Below are positions 55,751 through 64,000 of a DNA stretch of 64,000 nucleotides, piece after piece. The stretch spans positions 1 to 64,000 of the forward strand of contig JANQPD010000051.1 in NCBI GenBank assembly GCA_028285465.1. The letters are read 5' to 3'. The DNA comes from Owenweeksia sp. Lineage in GTDB: Bacteria; Bacteroidota; Bacteroidia; Flavobacteriales; Schleiferiaceae. The notes under the pieces are model-generated. The model searched no databases, was not told the origin of the DNA, and saw nothing but the letters and a program-made list of their open reading frames with translations. The position numbers and the translations under genes are program-made. Each line of letters opens with the position of its first letter. The first letter of the stretch is position 1.

Positions 55751-55774
55751 TATTCCTTTATGTGTTGTGTGATG

Positions 55775-55809
55775 GCCCTTCGGTGTTCTGCCGGGGGCTT
55801 TCTTTTTTT
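55775..55809 (+). terminator. Rho-independent terminator
   Basis: GCCCTTCGG and CCGGGGGC form the stem (GCCC/GGGC and CGG/CCG) around an 8-9 nt loop, followed by TTTCTTTTTTT. It closes the small helical protein gene. Confidence 0.7.
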
Positions 55810-55835
55810 ATAGCTTAGCAATAAATTCATTTTCT

Positions 55836-57368
55836 TTGCCAACCACTCCACAAGCACAGAAGCTTATTCTGACCTCTGCTATACTGGCTTCCAGTATGGC
55901 TTTTATTGACAGTACTGCCCTCAACGTAGCTATGCCCGCTTTACAACGCAGCCTAAGCCTGAGCGGGAGTGAATTGCTTTGGGTGGTGAACGGGTATACC
56001 CTCTTTTTAGCTGCCCTTATATTATTAGGAGGTTCCTTAGGCGATATTTATGGGAAAAAACGCGTGTTTGTTTTTGGCATTGTGCTCTTTACCTTGTTCA
56101 GTGCGCTTTGTGGCTTTGCGCCAAGCGGGGAATGGCTCATTATAAGCCGGGCTCTGCAGGGGGTAGGAGGCGCCTTCATGATTCCCGGCAGCCTTTCTAT
56201 CATATCAGCAGCTTTTCCACAAAAAACAAGGGGTACGGCCATCGGTACCTGGAGCATGTTCAGTGCTTTCACTACTCTTTTCGGTCCTGTACTAGGGGGG
56301 TATCTGGCTAGCCAGGGACTTTGGCGATACATTTTTTTCATCAATATACCCCTTGGCATCCTATCTATGTTTTTGTTGAGCCGGGTAAAGGAACCTGCTG
56401 CTACTACCGGTCAGAAAACGGATTGGCTGGGCGGAACGCTCATCACCCTGAGTTTAAGCCTGCTCACATACGGATTCATTGAGGCCAGTGAACAAGGCTT
56501 TGGCGAAATGGCGATCATTTCTTCTATTGGCTTAGGTGCCCTATTGCTTGTTGCTTTTGTGTTTATCGAGTTACGGGTTAAAATGCCCATGCTCCCCATG
56601 CGCCTCTTTCAGTCGCCTACTTTCTCGGCCGCCAACGCCCTTACTTTCCTCGTATACGGTGCTTTAGGGGCGGTTTTGTTTTTTCTGCCTCTCAACCTGG
56701 TACAGATACAAGGCTACCGGGAAGATATGGCCGGGTTTGCCCTGCTACCTTTTGCCGGATTGATCGCCTTGCTGGCGCGTATTTCGGGCCGGTGGACAGA
56801 TAAAATAGGCGCTAAAATACCCTTGGTAGTGGGACCCGTTATTACGGGTGTGGCCTTTTACAGTTTTTCCTTTATTGGTATCACTAACGGGCCTGCTGCT
56901 TATTGGGGTAGTTTTTTTGTGCCTCTACTAGTAGCAGGTGTAGGGATGGGTTTAACGGTAGTTCCGCTTACCACCGCCGTTATGAATTGCGTAGATGATA
57001 AAAGCACGGGGGTAGCCAGCGGGGTCAACAATACCATTACCCGTTTTGCCAATGTGATGACCCTGGCTGTTTTGGGTAGTTTTATGCTTCTGACTTTTAA
57101 AGCTTCTTTTATGGAGAGCCTGGCCTCCGGCGATTTTGATCAACAGGAACTGACCGCTCTTGAAAAGCAGGCAGATAGACTGGCGGAAGCGGCTGCCCCT
57201 GGGGATTGGCCTTCTGAAAAACAACAAGTGGTAAAGGAAAAAGTGCAAAGCAGTTTCCTGGAAGCTTATCACACCATTTGCCGTATAGCGGGCATATGTT
57301 GCGCCTTATCCGCTCTGCTTTCTTACTTTTTTATTAAAACCAATCCCCGTACGGTAAAACTCGAATAA
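55836..57368 (+). CDS. MFS exporter, DHA2 (14-TM) type
   Basis: 510 aa from a TTG start; no ATG occurs before the first helix. FIDSTALNVAMPAL is the D1-like motif after helix one, LGDIYGKKRVFVFG the motif A loop, and TLFGPVLGGYLASQG the antiporter motif C of helix five. Fourteen helices are predicted from the hydrophobicity. It probably exports small hydrophobic compounds using the proton gradient. CTTTGCC at the start could double as a -7 box, making the exact start uncertain. Confidence 0.9.
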   Translation: MPTTPQAQKLILTSAILASSMAFIDSTALNVAMPALQRSLSLSGSELLWVVNGYTLFLAALILLGGSLGDIYGKKRVFVFGIVLFTLFSALCGFAPSGEWLIISRALQGVGGAFMIPGSLSIISAAFPQKTRGTAIGTWSMFSAFTTLFGPVLGGYLASQGLWRYIFFINIPLGILSMFLLSRVKEPAATTGQKTDWLGGTLITLSLSLLTYGFIEASEQGFGEMAIISSIGLGALLLVAFVFIELRVKMPMLPMRLFQSPTFSAANALTFLVYGALGAVLFFLPLNLVQIQGYREDMAGFALLPFAGLIALLARISGRWTDKIGAKIPLVVGPVITGVAFYSFSFIGITNGPAAYWGSFFVPLLVAGVGMGLTVVPLTTAVMNCVDDKSTGVASGVNNTITRFANVMTLAVLGSFMLLTFKASFMESLASGDFDQQELTALEKQADRLAEAAAPGDWPSEKQQVVKEKVQSSFLEAYHTICRIAGICCALSALLSYFFIKTNPRTVKLE

Positions 57369-57374
57369 GCCCCC

Positions 57375-57382
57375 TACTTTTG
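57375..57382 (+). promoter_or_regulatory. -7 promoter box almost touching the ribD start
   Basis: TACTTTTG matches TAnnTTTG and ends 4 bp before the ribD ATG. Transcription would start at or within a few bases of the ATG, giving a leaderless message. No clear -33 TTTG was seen. Confidence 0.4.
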
Positions 57383-57386
57383 CGGC

Positions 57387-58418
57387 ATGGAGGATGCTTT
57401 ATACATGCAACGCTGCATAGAACTGGCGCGATCAGGTAAACATACCGCCGCGCCAAATCCTTTGGTAGGCTGTGTAATTACGTATCAGAACAACATTATC
57501 GGAGAGGGCTGGCATCATAAGGCAGGTGATGCGCATGCAGAGGTAAATGCCATACGGTCCGTAAAAGAAAAAGCTTTGCTGAAGAAAGCAAGCTTATATG
57601 TGAGCCTGGAACCCTGTGCACATTACGGTTCTACCCCCCCCTGCGCAGACCTCATTGTTTCCCATAAATTGAAAAGGGTAGTGATCGGTTGCCAGGACCC
57701 TTTTTCCAAGGTAAACGGTGCGGGTATTGCCCGGCTAAACGCAGCGGGTATAGAAACGGAGACAGGTATACTTGAAAATGAATGCCTGGCTTTAAACAAG
57801 CATTTCTTCACCTTCCACAAAAAGAAACGGCCGTACATTGCTTTAAAATGGGCACAAACGCTTGATGGATTTTTCGATGCCCCCCGGAAAGCAGGTGAAA
57901 AAGGGAGTCGCTGGATCAGTGGTCCTCAGGCCAAAACTTTTGTCCACAACCTACGCGCCGAACATACAGCCATATTAATAGGAAGCAGAACGGCCATTCA
58001 TGACAATCCGCAATTGACCACCCGGCTGGTTAAGGGACCTTCGCCTTTACGCCTGTTGTTGGACAGAGAGAACAAGGTTCCCGTAAACAGCAAACTGTTC
58101 CAGGATGGGGCACCTACCGTGTTGTTTACCTCAAAACCCCGCACACTTCCCCGTGCTGTTTCTCAGGTCTTGGTAAAGCGCTCTCCACTAACCGAAATAC
58201 TCGACTACTGCCGCGAGCAGAACAAGCTAAGCCTGCTTGTAGAAGGAGGTGCACACCTGCATCAACACTTCATACACGCCGGGCTTTGGGATGAAGCTTT
58301 CGTTTTGATTGGCCCAAAAGAATTTAAAGAGGGTATACCCGCACCGCAGATCCCCGGCACTGCCTCGAAGCAGTATATGCTGGGGGCAGACCTGCTGCTC
58401 AATTACACAAACGCATGA
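57387..58418 (+). CDS. ribD: RibD, riboflavin deaminase/reductase
   Basis: 343 aa. Deaminase domain: GDAHAEVNAI (zinc His and Glu) and EPCAHYGSTPPCADL (two zinc Cys). Reductase domain from about residue 145: ALKWAQTLDGFF, AEHTAILIGSRTAIHDNPQL and LVEGGAHLHQHFI. It converts the first pyrimidine intermediate of riboflavin synthesis in two steps. Other rib genes are not in the window. The stop overlaps the EamA start by 4 bp. Confidence 0.95.
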   Translation: MEDALYMQRCIELARSGKHTAAPNPLVGCVITYQNNIIGEGWHHKAGDAHAEVNAIRSVKEKALLKKASLYVSLEPCAHYGSTPPCADLIVSHKLKRVVIGCQDPFSKVNGAGIARLNAAGIETETGILENECLALNKHFFTFHKKKRPYIALKWAQTLDGFFDAPRKAGEKGSRWISGPQAKTFVHNLRAEHTAILIGSRTAIHDNPQLTTRLVKGPSPLRLLLDRENKVPVNSKLFQDGAPTVLFTSKPRTLPRAVSQVLVKRSPLTEILDYCREQNKLSLLVEGGAHLHQHFIHAGLWDEAFVLIGPKEFKEGIPAPQIPGTASKQYMLGADLLLNYTNA

Positions 58419-59281
58419 TCTACCTGCTACTCAGCATTGGATGCTCCACGCTGATATTTGCCGTGTTCAAGCTTTTTGCGCGTTACCAGATCCGAAACCT
58501 GCCGGCCATTGTCGTAAATTATGCCGTGGCAGGAGCTTTGGGTTTTTCTACTGCGAGTAATGGGTTTTCTCCCGCACGGATCATCCAAAGCGAATGGTTT
58601 ACAGGAGCGCTCTTTTTGAGTTTTATGTTCATCGTACTCTTCCAGGTGATGGCCTGGGTATCGCAAAAAATTGGCATTGCGGTGGTAAGCGTAGCTGTAA
58701 AAATGTCTGTAGTCATACCCGTACTTTTCGGTATTCTTTACTACGGAGAATCCACGGGCTGGGTAAAACTGCTTGGCATAGGCCTGGCCATAGTGGCCGT
58801 ATACCTGGCTACAAAAAAACCTATGACCGTGAAGCGTTCCTTTCAATACCTTCTGTTGCCGGTTTTGCTCTTTGTGGGCAGTGGTTTTCTGGACGTCTGC
58901 ATCAAATACCTGCAAGCCAATGTGGTACCCTCCGGAGAACAAGCGCTTTTTGTATCGAGTACTTTTTGGGCTGCCGCATCCTTAGGTATTTTCTATTGGG
59001 TTTACCGTTATTTCAGATTTCAGGAAAAGGCGGGTTTTAAAGATTTTGTGGGTGGGATCGCCCTTGGTATTCCAAACTATGGCTCCATCTACTTTTTGTT
59101 TAAAGCACTGGAATACAAAGGATTGGAAAGCTCAATAGTTTTCCCGATAAACAATGTCGGGATCGTTGTGTCTTCCGCCCTGGTTGCGCTCTTTGTATTC
59201 AAAGAGAAGCTAAGCCTGGATAATATATCGGGCATTGTATTGGCGCTTCTTGCCATTGTATTGATCACATTTAGTTTATAA
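58415..59281 (+). CDS. EamA/DMT-family transporter
   Basis: 288 aa with about ten short hydrophobic helices in two halves, e.g. WVKLLGIGLAIVAVYLATKK and SIVFPINNVGIVVSSALVAL. The first half has VSVAVKMSVVIPVLFGILYYGE, the usual Pro-bearing helix before the loop. The substrate is unknown. It overlaps ribD by 4 bp and is followed by yigZ after 2 bp. Confidence 0.85.
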   Translation: MIYLLLSIGCSTLIFAVFKLFARYQIRNLPAIVVNYAVAGALGFSTASNGFSPARIIQSEWFTGALFLSFMFIVLFQVMAWVSQKIGIAVVSVAVKMSVVIPVLFGILYYGESTGWVKLLGIGLAIVAVYLATKKPMTVKRSFQYLLLPVLLFVGSGFLDVCIKYLQANVVPSGEQALFVSSTFWAAASLGIFYWVYRYFRFQEKAGFKDFVGGIALGIPNYGSIYFLFKALEYKGLESSIVFPINNVGIVVSSALVALFVFKEKLSLDNISGIVLALLAIVLITFSL

Positions 59282-59283
59282 GC

Positions 59284-59910
59284 ATGCAGCAAACAGAGGC
59301 CATTAAGGGAGATTCCTTTTATGCCGTAGTACGCCCTGGTGAAAGCCTGTATAAAGAAAAAGGTTCTAAGTTCATCGGTTTTGCCTTTCCCGTATACTCA
59401 TTGGAAGAAGTAAACCAGCAGCTCGGAAAGCTGCGCAAGCAATACCACGATGCCCGGCATGTATGCTATGCCTTTCGGCTGAACCCTACACAACCGGAGG
59501 TTCGTGCAAGTGACGATGGAGAGCCTGGCAATAGTGCCGGCATTCCTATTTACAACCAGTTGCTTTCTTATGAAGTATGGAACAGCCTGGTAGCGGTAGT
59601 GCGCTATTTCGGAGGCACCAAGCTTGGAGTGGGCGGCTTGGTACAAGCATACAAGCAGACGGCTCAGGAAGCTTTGGCAAATGCGGTTATTGAAAAGCAA
59701 TTTTTGTGGAGTGAATTTAGCGTAACCTATCCCTACGCACTTACCTCCGAGGTTATGCACCTCATAAAGGAGCATTCGTTACGCATTATAGAAGAACAAA
59801 TGACCGAGCAGGGCGGTTACAAATTGGCGGTTAGGCTGTCGCTCAAAACCGCTATATTTGAAGAGTTTGAGAAACTCTATGGATTAAAATTAACTGCTCA
59901 TGAACCTTAA
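59284..59910 (+). CDS. YigZ/IMPACT-family protein
   Basis: 208 aa. ARHVCYAFRLNP, RASDDGEPGNSAGIPIYNQL and VRYFGGTKLGVGGLVQAYKQ are the UPF0029 signature, followed by the C-terminal DUF1949 ferredoxin-like domain. Function is not settled, though eukaryotic IMPACT inhibits GCN2. It overlaps the next gene by 11 bp. Confidence 0.93.
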   Translation: MQQTEAIKGDSFYAVVRPGESLYKEKGSKFIGFAFPVYSLEEVNQQLGKLRKQYHDARHVCYAFRLNPTQPEVRASDDGEPGNSAGIPIYNQLLSYEVWNSLVAVVRYFGGTKLGVGGLVQAYKQTAQEALANAVIEKQFLWSEFSVTYPYALTSEVMHLIKEHSLRIIEEQMTEQGGYKLAVRLSLKTAIFEEFEKLYGLKLTAHEP

Positions 59911-61723
59911 AAAAGCTTCCTTTCTTCTGCTCATACTTCCGGTACTTACCGTTGCACAAAAGGTACATTCGCCAGAAAGCTATGCAAACTTTGGCGTACC
60001 CGAGCTAAAGGAGGAAATCTTTTACCCCGAGCAGGTCTACCTCAATGAGTCCGGTGAGGCTGCTGCTCAATTAGCCAACCTGCTGACCTTACCCGAAGGT
60101 TTTAGCCTCAAACTGAGAAAAGTATACCCTAGTTTAGCGAGTGACCACTACCGCTTTACCCTTTTGTATAACGAAAGAGAAGTTTTCTTAGGGGAGTATC
60201 ACTTTGCCGTAAGCAAAAAAAGCGGTGCCGTTTCGTTGGCCAGCCACCCGCGTATCCCCTTTGCGATTGAGGAAACACTTGCGGAAGGGCAAAGTATACC
60301 CCTCCCGTCAAATGCCCTTTCTTCAAACGAGCGTTTGCTTCGTCAAAAGCAGGTGTATTTTCCACAGGGAAGTAAATTGATCCCGGCTGTTCTGATCGAG
60401 CTTACCGATGAAAACCAGGCGCACTTAGCCCGGGCCTTTACCCAAAACGAATGGATCTATCAGCACGACCTGCGGCAATACCACCACGCGCACGGTCCTA
60501 ACGATACCACCATAGAAGCATATGTCTTTAACCCAGACCCACTTACCAGTGCTTTTACCTCGTATGCTGCGCCTTATATAGATGGGAATGACGGTATGGT
60601 ACCCGCCATAGAAGCCGAACGCGTACTCAAAAACGTAACGGTTACTAAAGATAATGCCGGCTCGCTCTTATTTGAAAACGACGCTTGCGTATTACAGGAT
60701 TTTGCCCCTCCATTTTCAGGGGTTACCCAGGCCGGACAACAGCAAAACTATCTATTTAGCCGCAGTGAAGGAGGCTTTGAAGATATGAATGTCCTATACC
60801 ACCTGCATCAACAATTCCTTCATTTGCAGGCGCTTGGTTTTACAAATTATCCCGGTTATAGAGTACCGATCGACCCTCATGGCGCAAGTGGAGCGGACAA
60901 TTCTTTTTTCAGCTTTATAAGTACGCCTCCAACCATAGAGTTTGGAGAAGGGGGGGTAGACGATGCAGAGGATGCAGATGTGATCGTGCATGAATACAAC
61001 CACGCCTTACAGTTTAGTTTTACCGGTACCAGCCCTGTTGGAAATGAGCGCAAAACAATAGAAGAAGGCCTGGCAGATTATTTTACCGTTAGTTATTCTA
61101 AAAGCATTAATCCCTTTAATGCCGATAAAGTGTTCTCCTGGGATGGCCACAATGAATTCTGGCCTGGTCGGGAAGGAAGCTCTACCAAGAATTACAAGGA
61201 CCTCAATTTCACCCCTGCCTTTTACCAGCATACGGATTTTGTGGCAGCTGTAATGGGCGAGATAATGGACTCCCTGGATAGGAATACAGCAGATCAATTG
61301 ATCTGGGAAGCTATGTTTGGCCTGGGTGCAAATACTAACATGCCCCAGTTTGCAGCGATGGTGCTTCAGGCAGATGTAGACCTGAATGCAGGAGTGCACT
61401 TCCAGCTTATTAAGAGGATATTCGTACGGAGAGGCATACTGTCTGATACCTTTGACCTAAAGGAGGTTCGCGACCCTTTAAGGGCCAGGGTTTACGCAAT
61501 GGAAGCTTTTTCCAAGGGCGGCAAAGCACGGTTTACCATGCCCGAGGCGGGCACGGTTGAGTTGTACGATTTAAGTGGAAAGCGCCTGCAAAGCTGGAAA
61601 TATACCCTTGCCCATGAAGTTATGGAAATAGATGGAGCGCAATTGAAACCGGGCGTATACATCTTAAAGGCTTCAAATTCCAAGGGCAGCAAAACCGAAT
61701 CTTATAAGTTGATCAGGCTGTAA
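59900..61723 (+). CDS. Secreted gluzincin metallopeptidase with T9SS sorting domain
   Basis: 607 aa. Signal peptide KKASFLLLILPVLTVA. Propeptide-like region to about residue 230. Zinc site VIVHEYNHALQFS (HExxH) and IEEGLADYFTVSYS (third ligand Glu and Asp), as in M36/M4-like peptidases. The last ~80 residues (VELYDLSGKRLQSW, then LKPGVYILKASNSKG) form a T9SS type A C-terminal domain. So it should be exported and act outside the cell. Converges with the thioesterase gene (3 bp apart). Confidence 0.88.
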   Translation: MNLKKASFLLLILPVLTVAQKVHSPESYANFGVPELKEEIFYPEQVYLNESGEAAAQLANLLTLPEGFSLKLRKVYPSLASDHYRFTLLYNEREVFLGEYHFAVSKKSGAVSLASHPRIPFAIEETLAEGQSIPLPSNALSSNERLLRQKQVYFPQGSKLIPAVLIELTDENQAHLARAFTQNEWIYQHDLRQYHHAHGPNDTTIEAYVFNPDPLTSAFTSYAAPYIDGNDGMVPAIEAERVLKNVTVTKDNAGSLLFENDACVLQDFAPPFSGVTQAGQQQNYLFSRSEGGFEDMNVLYHLHQQFLHLQALGFTNYPGYRVPIDPHGASGADNSFFSFISTPPTIEFGEGGVDDAEDADVIVHEYNHALQFSFTGTSPVGNERKTIEEGLADYFTVSYSKSINPFNADKVFSWDGHNEFWPGREGSSTKNYKDLNFTPAFYQHTDFVAAVMGEIMDSLDRNTADQLIWEAMFGLGANTNMPQFAAMVLQADVDLNAGVHFQLIKRIFVRRGILSDTFDLKEVRDPLRARVYAMEAFSKGGKARFTMPEAGTVELYDLSGKRLQSWKYTLAHEVMEIDGAQLKPGVYILKASNSKGSKTESYKLIRL

Positions 61724-61726
61724 ATG

Positions 61727-62155
61727 CTACTCCTCTTTATCGAAGAAGGGAAGCAGGCCATCCAAAAAACGCTGCGGTGGCCGACAAGGCTTCTTTGTGT
61801 CTTTGTTTACAAATACGAGTTGTACCATACCCAGCGTAAGTAGTCTTCCCTGCTCGTTATGTACCTCATGGTAAAAAGTAAAACGCGAGGTGGGCAATGC
61901 TTTAATACAACTCGTGATCGTAAGTAAATCATCATACCTGGCCGGATGTACATACTTTGTCTCGAGTTTTAATACGGGAAGCATAATTCCGCTTTCTTCC
62001 ATTTCTTTGTAGCTCATACCCAGTGTTCTCAGTGCTTCTACCCGCCCAACCTCAAAGTATTGTGGATAATTCCCGTAATACACCACTCCCATCTGGTCGG
62101 TTTCTGCGTAGCGAACCCGTAGTAATGTTTTCTTTACAAACATAAAATTATTCAA
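61727..62155 (-). CDS. Acyl-CoA thioesterase, YbgC-like
   Basis: 142 aa hotdog. VRYAETDQMGVVYYGNYPQY contains the catalytic Asp and the Y-x-N-Y motif of 4HBT/YbgC thioesterases. GRVEALRTLG forms the central helix. Substrate probably short acyl-CoA or acyl-ACP. It is the gene immediately upstream of and divergent from dnaA. Confidence 0.9.
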   Translation of the reverse strand: MNNFMFVKKTLLRVRYAETDQMGVVYYGNYPQYFEVGRVEALRTLGMSYKEMEESGIMLPVLKLETKYVHPARYDDLLTITSCIKALPTSRFTFYHEVHNEQGRLLTLGMVQLVFVNKDTKKPCRPPQRFLDGLLPFFDKEE

Positions 62156-62270
62156 CTGATTATTAAGCGCTTTCCACCGTAGAATGCGGGATGCAGCGGC
62201 TTAACACTGGCTTAAGGTTGGAAAAAAAAACTGGAAATTCAACAGGCATTCCATTTTTTTAGGAACTTTT

Positions 62271-62279
62271 TTATCTACA
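62271..62279 (+). promoter_or_regulatory. Single DnaA-box-like 9-mer before dnaA
   Basis: TTATCTACA differs by one base from the DnaA box TTATCCACA. It lies 88 bp before the dnaA start and adjoins CACTTTTG, a one-mismatch -7 box. One box alone does not make an origin; autoregulation is possible. Confidence 0.3.
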
Positions 62280-62367
62280 CTTTTGCCCTCTGTCTGAGCC
62301 GAGGTTCTTCATGCCCAAAGACCATGCGAACACGGCAAAACTAACTAAGATCAAAACAAAAGTATTA

Positions 62368-63798
62368 ATGGAACTCACTGCAAAAACGGTTTGGGATAGG
62401 TGTCTTGATTATATCAAAGACAACATTCCTTCACAAAGTTTTAAAACGTGGTTCTTGCCCATTAAGCCTCTGAAGTTAAAAGATCACGTACTCAGCATCC
62501 AGGTGCCCAGCAAGTTTTTTTATGAATGGCTGGAAGAAAACTACATTAAGCTGCTGAAGAGTGCCATTACCAGGGAGCTTGGTGAAGATGGGAAGCTGGT
62601 GTATAGTATAGTGATGGAAAACACCTATGGCAACACCAATCCCTACACGGTAAAAATACCGAGCAGCAACCGTGGGCCCATCAAGAACCCGAAGGTAAAC
62701 ATGCCGATAGAGCTGGGGGAAAAGGGAGTAAAGAACCCCTTCGTTATTCCCGGTCTGCGGAAGGTACATGTGGAATCCCAGTTAAACCCCAACTACACCT
62801 TTGACAACTTTGTAGAAGGCGATTGCAACCGCCTGGCGCGCTCGGCAGGCTTTGCCGTAGCAAACAAACCGGGCGGCACTTCTTTTAACCCCTTGCTCGT
62901 ATACGGGGGCAATGGATTGGGCAAGACACACCTGGCACACGCTATTGGGATCGAAATAAAGGATAAGTACCCCGAAAAGACGGTGCTCTACGTATCTGCA
63001 GAAAAATTTACCCAGCAGTTTATTGACGCCATCCGAAACAACACTAAAAACGACTTTGTACACTTCTATCAAATGATAGATGTGCTGATCATGGATGACG
63101 TACATTCTTTTGCCGGGAAAGAAAAAACACAGGACGTATTCTTCGAGATCTTCAATCACCTGCACCAACACGGCAAACAGGTAATTCTTACCTCCGACCG
63201 TGCTCCTGTAGACCTGCAGGGAGTTGAGCAGCGTTTACTCTCCCGTTTTAAATGGGGACTTTCGGCCGACCTGCAAGTGCCCGACCTGGAAACACGCATC
63301 GCCATATTACATCAGAAACTCTATAACGATGGAGTGGAAATGCCAAAAGATGTGATCGAATACCTGGCGTACAGTATCAACAGCAATGTACGTGAATTGG
63401 AAGGCGCCCTTATTTCTTTGCTCGCGCAATCATCACTCAACAAGAAAAAAATTACAGTAGAACTTGCCAAGCAAATGATTGACAAGTTCGTAAAAAACAC
63501 CACGCGCGAGATCTCCATCGACTATATACAGAAGGTTGTATGCGACTATTTTGATATGCCGATCGACCTCCTGAAGTCACCCACCAGGAAAAGAGAAATT
63601 GTGCAAGCCCGGCAGTTGGCGATGTTCTTCTCCAAACAGTTAACGAAGGCCAGCCTGGCCAGCATTGGCGCACAGTGTGGCAATAAGGACCACGCAACCG
63701 TACTCCATGCCTGCCGCACGGTAAACAACCTTACGGAAACAGATAAGCGTTTTAAAACATACGTGGAAGACATCCGAAAAAAGCTCACTTTGCAATAA
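62368..63798 (+). CDS. dnaA: Chromosomal replication initiator DnaA
   Basis: 476 aa from ATG 62368, where the conserved domain I begins (LTAKTVWDRCLDYIKDNIPS); an in-frame ATG 57 bp earlier would add a non-conserved Lys-rich tail. Walker A YGGNGLGKTHLAHA, Walker B DVLIMDDVHSFAG, sensor arginine region RLLSRFKWGLSADL, and DNA-binding signature GNKDHATVLHACRTV are intact. It opens the replication origin. Neighbours are the thioesterase gene and the phosphatase gene. Confidence 0.97.
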   Translation: MELTAKTVWDRCLDYIKDNIPSQSFKTWFLPIKPLKLKDHVLSIQVPSKFFYEWLEENYIKLLKSAITRELGEDGKLVYSIVMENTYGNTNPYTVKIPSSNRGPIKNPKVNMPIELGEKGVKNPFVIPGLRKVHVESQLNPNYTFDNFVEGDCNRLARSAGFAVANKPGGTSFNPLLVYGGNGLGKTHLAHAIGIEIKDKYPEKTVLYVSAEKFTQQFIDAIRNNTKNDFVHFYQMIDVLIMDDVHSFAGKEKTQDVFFEIFNHLHQHGKQVILTSDRAPVDLQGVEQRLLSRFKWGLSADLQVPDLETRIAILHQKLYNDGVEMPKDVIEYLAYSINSNVRELEGALISLLAQSSLNKKKITVELAKQMIDKFVKNTTREISIDYIQKVVCDYFDMPIDLLKSPTRKREIVQARQLAMFFSKQLTKASLASIGAQCGNKDHATVLHACRTVNNLTETDKRFKTYVEDIRKKLTLQ

Positions 63799-63828
63799 AA
63801 GCAAAGCACCAACCATTAAGATTTGAAG

Positions 63829-63866
63829 ACCGTCTTTGATGCATTTCAAAGGCGGTTTTATATTTT
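63829..63866 (+). terminator. Terminator after dnaA
   Basis: ACCGTCTTTGA and TCAAAGGCGGT pair with one G-T and a 6-nt loop, followed by TTTTATATTTT. It lies 30 bp after the dnaA stop and 20 bp before the phosphatase start. Confidence 0.65.
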
Positions 63867-63886
63867 AGCCTAAATCGCATTTACTT

Positions 63887-64000
63887 ATGAAGATCCTTAT
63901 GGTTTGCCTCGGCAACATTTGCCGCTCTCCCCTTGCAGAAGGTATTTTAAAACACAAAGTGGAGCACCTGAACGTAGAAATAGACAGCGCAGGCACAGCC
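63887..64000 (+). CDS. Low-molecular-weight protein-tyrosine phosphatase, 5' part
   Basis: 38 codons, cut by the window end. MKILMVCLGNICRSPLAEGI carries the CX5R active-site loop (Cys-Leu-Gly-Asn-Ile-Cys-Arg). VEIDSAGTA is the next conserved strand. The pairing of dnaA with this phosphatase gene is common in Bacteroidota. The catalytic Asp lies beyond the window. Confidence 0.93.
   Translation, partial: MKILMVCLGNICRSPLAEGILKHKVEHLNVEIDSAGTA

Noticed and set aside
62156-62367. Replication origin next to dnaA
   Set aside because: Only one DnaA-box-like 9-mer with a mismatch and no box cluster; dnaA position alone is not proof of oriC in Bacteroidota.

Overview
The window comes from a Bacteroidota chromosome. 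The markers are a SusC/SusD outer-membrane pair, type IX secretion (T9SS) C-terminal sorting domains, TAnnTTTG-type -7 promoter boxes, many lipoproteins with short CarboxypepD_reg or lipocalin-like folds, and a dnaA neighbourhood (YbgC thioesterase, dnaA, low-molecular-weight phosphatase) typical of that phylum. The genus cannot be read from the sequence. No rRNA, tRNA, CRISPR array or intact insertion sequence was seen.

Layout. 1-0.43 kb: 3' part of a Fic gene. 0.5-12.65 kb: one minus-strand operon of ten genes. It encodes a YnjB-type ABC importer, a nucleoside hydrolase, a methylthioribose-kinase-like enzyme, a radical SAM protein, a DUF2064 protein and a SusC/SusD pair. It looks like an uptake-and-breakdown route for one nucleoside-like compound. 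12.8-28.3 kb: an accessory region, mostly plus-strand and visibly AT-richer at its start, made of small unrelated genes (HNH nuclease, a HigBA-type toxin-antitoxin pair with a damaged toxin, GNAT, alpha/beta hydrolases, HTH-pentapeptide protein, TetR, DUF1428, NTF2-like, tautomerase-like, DinB). At least eight of the gaps hold imperfect inverted structures with an AAC-bearing left end and a GTT-bearing right end, comparable in layout to integron attC sites. Broken genes (SDR, AraC fragment, IS110 remnant) lie at its far end. 28.3-32.2 kb: hydrolase and AraC regulator, then a sigma factor, small protein and ClpP-paralogue operon. 32.3-39.6 kb: CvfB-like RNA-binding protein facing a minus-strand eight-gene operon. 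That operon encodes an FAD oxidoreductase, methyltransferase, type III polyketide synthase, enoyl-ACP-reductase-like SDR, dehydratase, ketosynthase, ACP and phosphopantetheinyl transferase. It reads as a dedicated route to a phenolic or quinone lipid, resembling srsABC of Streptomyces plus its own fatty-acid starter supply. 39.6-64 kb: mostly housekeeping and conserved genes (M48 peptidase, ABC-F proteins, GreA-like protein, PrsW, TraB-domain protein, B12-type radical SAM, SGNH esterase, EttA, MFS exporter, RibD, EamA, YigZ, secreted metallopeptidase, thioesterase, DnaA, phosphatase).

Main points for follow-up: the attC-like cassette array without a visible integrase; the ten-gene nucleoside-salvage-like operon; the phenolic-lipid operon; a toxin gene whose first ~20 codons appear inverted in place; two genes whose essential first strand lies upstream of any ATG, GTG or TTG, with an ATT codon placed after a purine-rich sequence; and a second, diverged ettA 3' end next to the real one.
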